Assembly: GCA_023393825.1 (NCBI GenBank)
Contig: JAEXBW010000087.1
Span: forward strand, 1 to 11,140
Length of the DNA stretch: 11,140 nt
From: Elusimicrobiota bacterium
GTDB taxonomy: Bacteria > Elusimicrobiota > Elusimicrobia > Elusimicrobiales > Elusimicrobiaceae
Direction: 5' to 3'
Shown: piece by piece, positions 7,172 through 11,140 of the stretch
How the letters are laid out: every line of letters begins with the position of its first letter
Position numbering within the stretch: position 1 is the first letter of the stretch
Notes under the pieces: generated by a model
What the model was told of the DNA's origin: nothing
Database searches by the model: none
The model's input: only the letters and a program-made list of their open reading frames with translations
Made by a program: the position numbers and the translations under genes

Positions 7172-8575
7172 TTATTTGTTTTCTTCTTTCTTTTCTTCCG
7201 TAGGTTGCGCTGCAACTGCTGGCGCGGGCTGGGGAGCCGTTACGTCCGCTACGCAATCACAATCGGTGGTTTCTGCGGAAACTACGCAGTCGCAGCCTGC
7301 ATTATCGGTGCTGACGGTTTGGTCGGCGGGGATAACTGCGGGCGCGGCGGGAACTTCCTGCTCTTTTACGATTTCCTGCGCGGCTTCTTGGTGCGTTTCT
7401 TCTTGGCAGCAGCAGCAAGTTTCCTGTGAGGCTTCTTCAGCAGAGCAGCAGCAGGGTTCGTCGTGTGCTTCTTCGTTATTTTCTTCGTGGCAGCAGCAGC
7501 ATTCGTCGGAATGTGCTTCTTCGCCGCAATTTTCGTCCGTGCAGGTGCAGGGATTGCCTTCCTGGCAACCGCAAGTGCAAGAAGAATCACAACCGCATTG
7601 CGCTTTATTTTCTGCGGCGACTTCTGCCGTTTCTTCTACGCAGGGTTGTTCAAAAGCTTCGGTATCGGCCGCGGCTAAATTGGCTGTAGCTTCGGCATTG
7701 GTATTGGACTGGAGTTTAAGAACAACTTTTCTCCATTTACCTTCGCCTTCAGAGGCGGTGGAAATTGCTGTATCTGTAACTAAATATCTGTGGATATATC
7801 TTCTCATCTGGGCAGACATAGGGCGGAAGCGGTAAGTTCTTTTTGTTCTCTTAAGCATACTTACTGCTTTGTCAATTTCGGAATTAATTTTGTCTTCCAG
7901 CTTTCTCCAGTAGTTTTGCGTATCTGCCATTACGGAGATAGGATTATCAAAACCTCTGCTTACCATTAAGGTAATAAGATACTGGATAGATTCCAATGTT
8001 TTGCCTTCTTTGCCGATGACGATTGCGGGATGGTCGCAGTCAAATGTTAAAAGAATGCGCTGTTGTTTTTCGTCCCACCAAACGTTAAGATTTTCGGGCT
8101 TGGTGCCGATGCCCGCGAGCATAGTTTCAAGGCATTGCTTTGCAAGGGCCATGGGCTGTTTAAGATTTTCGGGAATGACGGTATTTTGTATTTCCAAAGA
8201 AGGAAGCTTCTGCGCTTCGTTTTCTTTTGGAGCTTTCGGTTCTCTGTCAATTCTCGTTCTGGAAGACGGTCTGCGGGTGTCTTCTCTTCTCTTTCTGCCG
8301 CCGCCTCTGGTCTTAAAAGAGGACGAGGAGGAGGAAGATGAAGAAGCCGCAGCTCTGGGTGCGCGTGGTTTGATGGGCGTGCTGTGTTCGGAATCCCATT
8401 TCTTTTCAATAATATGCACGATGGCAGGTTTGCCGCCGATGCCTAAAAAGCCTGCTTTTTCTTCCTGCACGACGGTAACTTCAACCTGATCGCGTCTGCG
8501 GCCAAGTTCATTTAAACCGCGTATAATTGCTGCTGCTACGTCTTTACCTTCTGATTTTATTTCTCTTCTTGGCAT
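7172..8575 (-). CDS. jag: Jag/KhpB (EloR) RNA-binding protein with an exceptional cysteine-rich C-terminal tail
   Basis: RNA-binding protein usually linked to cell elongation and RNA regulation. 467 residues, against roughly 200-330 for ordinary Jag proteins. Jag_N domain: residues 1-56, with KAGFLGIGGKPA (40-51). A linker (60-125) has nine serines in a row (78-86) and then an Arg-rich stretch. KH domain: about 135-210, with the G188-K-E-G191 loop in VIGKEGKTLESIQYL. R3H domain: about 215-288, with R258xxxH262 and SEGEGKWRKV. After residue about 290 comes a roughly 180-residue acidic tail with 24 Cys between 312 and 441 (CGC, CTC, CCCC, CCC, CCCC, CDC) and several His; it ends EEKKEENK. The tail is in frame with the normal domains, uses ordinary codons and stops 20 nt before the terminator, so it appears genuinely coded. 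Start: ATG 8575-8573 with TAGGAG SD at 8590-8585, which overlaps the yidC stop. Metal binding or thiol redox chemistry of the tail is inference. Confidence 0.93.
   Translation of the reverse strand: MPRREIKSEGKDVAAAIIRGLNELGRRRDQVEVTVVQEEKAGFLGIGGKPAIVHIIEKKWDSEHSTPIKPRAPRAAASSSSSSSSSFKTRGGGRKRREDTRRPSSRTRIDREPKAPKENEAQKLPSLEIQNTVIPENLKQPMALAKQCLETMLAGIGTKPENLNVWWDEKQQRILLTFDCDHPAIVIGKEGKTLESIQYLITLMVSRGFDNPISVMADTQNYWRKLEDKINSEIDKAVSMLKRTKRTYRFRPMSAQMRRYIHRYLVTDTAISTASEGEGKWRKVVLKLQSNTNAEATANLAAADTEAFEQPCVEETAEVAAENKAQCGCDSSCTCGCQEGNPCTCTDENCGEEAHSDECCCCHEENNEEAHDEPCCCSAEEASQETCCCCQEETHQEAAQEIVKEQEVPAAPAVIPADQTVSTDNAGCDCVVSAETTDCDCVADVTAPQPAPAVAAQPTEEKKEENK
7403..7522 (-). repeat. In-frame tandem repeats encoding EEAxxxxCCCC modules in the Jag tail
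   Basis: Three related units: residues 352-363 (EEAHSDECCCCH), 368-379 (EEAHDEPCCCSA) and 380-391 (EEASQETCCCCQ). The last two are directly adjacent 36-nt units; the first is set off by four residues (EENN). A decayed fourth copy without cysteines follows (EETHQEAAQE). At DNA level each unit is GAAGAAGC followed about 20 nt later by (TGC)3-4, consistent with growth by slippage or unequal exchange. Confidence 0.75.
8318..8344 (-). repeat. Polyserine tract (nine Ser codons) in the Jag linker
   Basis: Nine consecutive serine codons (residues 78-86), all of the TCN type, make a pure polypyrimidine/purine strand bias except for single interruptions. They sit in the flexible linker between Jag_N and the KH domain. 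This is a low-complexity tract likely to vary in length between strains. Confidence 0.7.
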
Positions 8576-8587
8576 ATAAAATTTCTC

Positions 8588-10207
8588 CTAAAAAGCTTTT
8601 GCCAGCTTTTTCTTTAAAACTAAGTTTATGGCGAAACTTATGCAGTTGCTTATAAACCAGTAAAGGGTAAGCCCCGCAGGGAAGTTTAAGAATATTACCG
8701 TCATAAATACAGGCATCCACTTCATCATAGCCATAGACGGATTATCTTTACCGAAGTCAGGCATGGTGAGCTTTTGCTGCATAAACATTACCGCGCCCAT
8801 AGCTATGGGCAAGACGTAGTAAGGGTCTTTTGCGGAAAGGTCCTGTATCCACAAGGCAAACGGCGCGCCGTGCAATGCCCAAGAGGTTCTTAAAGCATTG
8901 AACAGAGCCAGAAATATAGGCAGCTGTATAAAAAGCGGCAGACAACCGCTAAGCGGGTTTGCGCCGTATTTTTTATAAAGGGCCATCATTTCGCGCTGTT
9001 GCGTGGCAGGATCTTCTTTATATTTCTCCTGAATGCGCTTCATTTCGGGTTGTATTTTTTGCATCACGGCGGAAGATTTTAACTGTTTGTAAGTGAGCGG
9101 GAACATAATAAGCTGTATTAAAATCGTCATTATAATAATTGCCGCGCCGTAATTTTTGGTAACCCCGTAAAGCCATTCAAGCAAGCTGTGCGCCATTTTA
9201 CCGAACTGTCCGAAGAATCCGAACTGTATAGACCTTTCAAAGTTATAAGGCATATTTACAAGTTTTTCGTAATCTTTAGGACCAAAGTAAAAATCTGCCG
9301 AGTAGGAAACTTCCCCCCCTGCAGGCACAACGCTTGGTAAAGCTACTTCAAGCTGAGGACCTGAAACAGGTTTCTGTCCGAACAGCCCGAAGAAAGAATC
9401 TTTGTTAAAAACAAACTGCTTTGTAAAACTTAACTGCTCTGCCTTAGTCGTCCAGTTTTGGGGGACCAAAGCCACTAAAAAGTATCTGTTGGAAATACCC
9501 GCCCACTGCCAATCTTTGCAGGCTTCCTGCAATTTAGCGGGGTTCTTCATTTCCTTTTCAGTTATATTATTGACGGTAGGTTTCTTTTTGCCGTCTTCTT
9601 GTATCATACAAACCGCGTTCCAGTTTGCAGGATTGTCGCTTTCTTCGCTTTTAACCGTGGCAAGACCGGGGCCAAAGTTGTATCTTAAGCCCGACACGTC
9701 TAAATCCTGCGCGGTTTTGTTTACTATTTTAAGCGTAACGGCATTTACTCCGCCGTCTTTAGAAAAGGTATATTGTTTTACTGCTTCTACACCGGGGATA
9801 AGTTCCGCGCGGAAGGCCATATCAGCCTCGGCAGAATCTACTCTTTCAAAATATACATTATCAAGCGTGGCAAAAAACCCGGGGCCTTTGTAAGGCGTAA
9901 GGTTAACGGGCGCTATAATATCTTTAAAAACAAAGTCTTTAATAGCCGCGCCTTTATTTGTAAAAACGACGTCTGCCTCTTTGGTTTGCACCGTAAAAAG
10001 GCTTTCCTGCTTGGCTTCAACTGCAGGTACTGTTTTTACTGTTTCCGTTTGGGGGACTGCTGCCTGAATTTCTGCTTGTTTGGTGGAGGCGGTTGCTTGT
10101 ACGGCGGGCTTAGATGGCGCCGTTATATGCTGCTGGGGGAAGATAAGGGTATATCCCGCGTAAAACAGCAGAGATACTCCCAGTGCGATAAAGAAATTTT
10201 TGTCCAT
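8588..10207 (-). CDS. yidC: Membrane protein insertase YidC (Oxa1 family, Gram-negative long form)
   Basis: Inserts and folds inner-membrane proteins, alone or with SecYEG. 539 residues from ATG 10207-10205. This start gives the usual MDKNFFIALG N-terminus and has an AGAGG SD at 10218-10214; a longer frame from a TTG at 10246 lacks these. Domains: TM1 (about 5-22), a Pro/Ala/Thr/Gln linker (25-65), a periplasmic beta domain (about 68-310), then the insertase core with TM2 (about 352-372), a cytoplasmic coiled hairpin (about 373-412), TM3 (about 420-440, NPLSGCLPLFIQLPIFLALF), and TM4-TM5 through PFALWIQDLSAKDPYYVLP and PAGLTLYWFISN. The groove residue aligned to E. coli Arg366 is Gln365 (TILIQLIMFPLT). 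The large periplasmic domain points to a didermic cell. The jag SD overlaps its stop. Confidence 0.97.
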   Translation of the reverse strand: MDKNFFIALGVSLLFYAGYTLIFPQQHITAPSKPAVQATASTKQAEIQAAVPQTETVKTVPAVEAKQESLFTVQTKEADVVFTNKGAAIKDFVFKDIIAPVNLTPYKGPGFFATLDNVYFERVDSAEADMAFRAELIPGVEAVKQYTFSKDGGVNAVTLKIVNKTAQDLDVSGLRYNFGPGLATVKSEESDNPANWNAVCMIQEDGKKKPTVNNITEKEMKNPAKLQEACKDWQWAGISNRYFLVALVPQNWTTKAEQLSFTKQFVFNKDSFFGLFGQKPVSGPQLEVALPSVVPAGGEVSYSADFYFGPKDYEKLVNMPYNFERSIQFGFFGQFGKMAHSLLEWLYGVTKNYGAAIIIMTILIQLIMFPLTYKQLKSSAVMQKIQPEMKRIQEKYKEDPATQQREMMALYKKYGANPLSGCLPLFIQLPIFLALFNALRTSWALHGAPFALWIQDLSAKDPYYVLPIAMGAVMFMQQKLTMPDFGKDNPSMAMMKWMPVFMTVIFLNFPAGLTLYWFISNCISFAINLVLKKKLAKAF

Positions 10208-10212
10208 TAATA

Positions 10213-10218
10213 ACCTCT
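10213..10218 (-). promoter_or_regulatory. Ribosome binding site that fixes the yidC start
   Basis: AGAGGT on the minus strand, with AGAGG 6 nt before ATG 10207. The same AGAGG core precedes rsmH and ftsL. It supports the ATG at 10207 over the in-frame TTG at 10246, which has no SD. Confidence 0.75.
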
Positions 10219-10266
10219 GGCAACGCGAACATGCGCAAATTAACAAGAGGTCTTACGGCAACAGAC

Positions 10267-10482
10267 TTACGGCACGGGGTCCCACCCGCCCGGGTGAAAG
10301 GGATGACATTTGGATACACGCTTTAGCGCAAGCCAAGAACCCTTTAAAGATCCGTGCTTTATTATTGCTTCCTTGGAATAGGCGGTACAAGAGGGGTAAA
10401 ACCTGCAAACGCCTCTGGGGCCTAAAAACGGGCGTATGATTAAACTAAACGCCCCGATAATTAAAAGAAGCAATCTTTTCAT
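10267..10482 (-). CDS. yidD: YidD family membrane protein insertion efficiency factor
   Basis: Small inner-membrane-associated protein thought to help YidC-dependent insertion. 71 residues with a hydrophobic/amphipathic N-terminus (3-20), then the family core: GPRGVCRFYPSC (21-32, Cys26 and Cys32), SKEAI, GSLKGSWLALKRVSKCHPF (Cys59) and the terminal HPGGWDPVP (63-71). It ends exactly at the DPVP motif, without the short tail found in E. coli. It lies 40 nt after rnpA and 59 nt before yidC, the usual rnpA-yidD-yidC order. The SD is weak (an AGG about 12 nt before the ATG). The 59-nt gap to yidC holds only the yidC ribosome binding site. Confidence 0.96.
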   Translation of the reverse strand: MKRLLLLIIGAFSLIIRPFLGPRGVCRFYPSCTAYSKEAIIKHGSLKGSWLALKRVSKCHPFHPGGWDPVP

Positions 10483-10522
10483 TTAATAAATTTGCCTGAA
10501 CCGAAGGTAAGGGCTACAAAAA

Positions 10523-10927
10523 TCAAAGGTCCTTGCGGTTCTTCAAAATTCCCGCTTTTTTGGTTACTGCCCAAAAAGCCGCGCAGGCAGAGTTATAATC
10601 TTGTATTTTAGTTTCGTCCTTAGGACAAAAAATACAATCTGCGCCGTCTGTTAATAAATGTCTGTTAAGCCGAAAGACCTCTCTTAAAAGCCTTTTACAG
10701 CGGTTACGACAAACCGCATTGCCTAACTTTTTTGAAACTATAATTCCTATCCGCCCGTACTTTTTGCCCGAAGGGGAGTTATACTCCTCCCCCGTGCTTA
10801 CAAACGGATTGGACCTGTACCACAAAACGATTCCTTCTGCGTACACTTTAGTACCTTTTTCCAAAATGGTTTTAAAGTCATTATCAAGGTACACTCTATC
10901 GTTTTTAGCAAGGCCGAATTTCTTCAC
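10523..10927 (-). CDS. rnpA: Ribonuclease P protein component RnpA (C5)
   Basis: Basic protein that helps the catalytic RNA of RNase P bind pre-tRNA leaders. From GTG 10927-10925 it is 134 residues and starts with the family-like MKKFGLAKNDRV. The signature RIGIIVSKKLGNAVCRNRCKR ends at residues 74-79 (RNRCKR). About 12 extra residues (around SNPFVSTGEEYNSPSGKKYG) lie between the strands before this signature compared with B. subtilis RnpA. The GTG is 4 nt after the rpmH stop and has no clear SD, so coupling to rpmH is likely. The frame stays open upstream through all of rpmH; a TTG at 11023 would give 166 residues. I prefer the GTG because its N-terminus aligns with the family. Confidence 0.92.
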   Translation of the reverse strand: MKKFGLAKNDRVYLDNDFKTILEKGTKVYAEGIVLWYRSNPFVSTGEEYNSPSGKKYGRIGIIVSKKLGNAVCRNRCKRLLREVFRLNRHLLTDGADCIFCPKDETKIQDYNSACAAFWAVTKKAGILKNRKDL

Positions 10928-10931
10928 AATT

Positions 10932-11069
10932 TTACTTGCGAATAAGCTCTTGGCGTCCTTTATTTCTTCTGGCGCTAAGCACTTTTCTGCCACCGGCGGT
11001 GGCCATTCTTGCCCTAAACCCAATGGTTTTGGCTCTTTTTCTGTTATTTGGTCTATATGTAGGTAACAT
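10932..11069 (-). CDS. rpmH: 50S ribosomal protein L34
   Basis: Found by reading the minus strand upstream of rnpA. 45 residues, standard L34 length, starting MLPTYRPNNRKRAKTIGF; the next block, GFRARMATAGGRKVLSARR, is the L34 signature, and it ends RQELIRK followed by TAA (10934-10932). The family usually begins MKRTFQPS or similar, so the N-terminal Leu-Pro-Thr-Tyr-Arg-Pro fits. The protein is a small basic component of the large ribosomal subunit. No SD precedes the ATG, only A/T-rich DNA. It is the first gene of the rpmH-rnpA-yidD-yidC-jag operon, and rnpA starts 4 nt after its stop. Confidence 0.97.
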   Translation of the reverse strand: MLPTYRPNNRKRAKTIGFRARMATAGGRKVLSARRNKGRQELIRK

Positions 11070-11078
11070 AGTGTTATT

Positions 11079-11108
11079 ATTATATTATATTTCGCTTACT
11101 TTTACCAA
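11079..11108 (-). promoter_or_regulatory. Predicted sigma70-type promoter of the rpmH operon
   Basis: On the minus strand, TTGGTA (11108-11103) and TATAAT (11084-11079) are separated by 18 nt. A second TATAAT overlaps just upstream (11089-11084). From the downstream -10, transcription would start within a few bases of the rpmH ATG (11069), giving a leaderless or nearly leaderless mRNA. The remaining upstream DNA to the window edge (11109-11140) shows no gene and no convincing DnaA box. Confidence 0.6.
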
Positions 11109-11140
11109 GATAATATTTTTTGCGAGGGTTTTTACGTCTA

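Noticed and set aside
7403..7522. Regularly spaced repeats as a possible CRISPR array
   Set aside because: The units are in-frame codon repeats (GAAGAAGC...TGC) inside a coding sequence, not conserved repeats with unique spacers.
7176..7835. 219-codon plus-strand open frame with repeated SSWQQQQ segments
   Set aside because: It is the antisense of the jag Cys-rich repeats: TGC runs read as GCA/CAG. No independent coding evidence.
9402..9893. 163-codon plus-strand open frame
   Set aside because: Antisense to the yidC periplasmic domain; no motif.
10208..10246. Longer yidC start at TTG 10246 (13 extra residues)
   Set aside because: The extension is Cys-rich, has no SD and precedes a canonical MDKNFF start that has an AGAGG SD at proper spacing.
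10719..11066. 115-codon plus-strand open frame at the window end
   Set aside because: Antisense to rnpA and rpmH, both of which are clear family members.
11070..11140. Possible oriC or DnaA boxes upstream of rpmH
   Set aside because: rpmH is often next to dnaA/oriC, but no TTATNCACA-type box is seen in the 71 nt available; the sequence is just A/T-rich.

Overview
The window looks like a chromosomal housekeeping locus of a Gram-negative bacterium. All genes are on the minus strand, so in transcription order it reads from high to low coordinates: rpmH, rnpA, yidD, yidC, jag, (terminator), mnmE, mnmG, rsmG, a membrane-anchored HExxH metallopeptidase, rsmH, ftsL-like, and a 3'-truncated ftsI-type penicillin-binding protein gene. 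A Gram-negative envelope is inferred from the large periplasmic domain of YidC. Base composition is moderate (mid-40s % GC by eye). My best guess at phylum level is Elusimicrobiota (Elusimicrobium-like). This rests on overall protein character and gene order and is not proven; a 16S or ribosomal-protein tree of the source contig would settle it.

Region 1 (about 11140 to 7120) is the classic rpmH-rnpA-yidD-yidC-jag block: ribosomal protein L34, the RNase P protein, two membrane-protein-insertion factors and the KH/R3H RNA-binding protein Jag (KhpB/EloR). It starts at a promoter-like sequence just upstream of rpmH, which has almost no leader. It ends at a near-ideal intrinsic terminator 20 nt after jag. 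Jag carries the most striking oddity in the window: a roughly 180-residue C-terminal extension with 24 cysteines, including CCCC, CCC and CxC clusters, in an acidic, partly tandem-repeated context.

Region 2 (about 7120 to 1) is a tightly packed second operon. mnmE and mnmG make the two subunits of the tRNA wobble-uridine modification enzyme. rsmG and rsmH are 16S rRNA methyltransferases. ftsL and ftsI are the start of the division/cell-wall (dcw) cluster. Neighbouring ORFs overlap by 4 to 23 nt or are 10 nt apart, so the tRNA/rRNA modification block runs straight into the dcw block. The bridge is a predicted secreted or membrane-tethered zinc metallopeptidase of unknown role, and no mraZ lies in front of rsmH.

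The only gap over 100 nt is 7061-7171 between jag and mnmE. No rRNA, tRNA, CRISPR array, mobile element or phage gene is visible. The region is mostly ordinary core genome. The points worth follow-up are the Jag cysteine tail and its overprinted basic frame, the metallopeptidase, the rpmH/rnpA overlap, the substituted YidC groove residue, and the SD-less, almost leaderless starts of the first gene in each operon.
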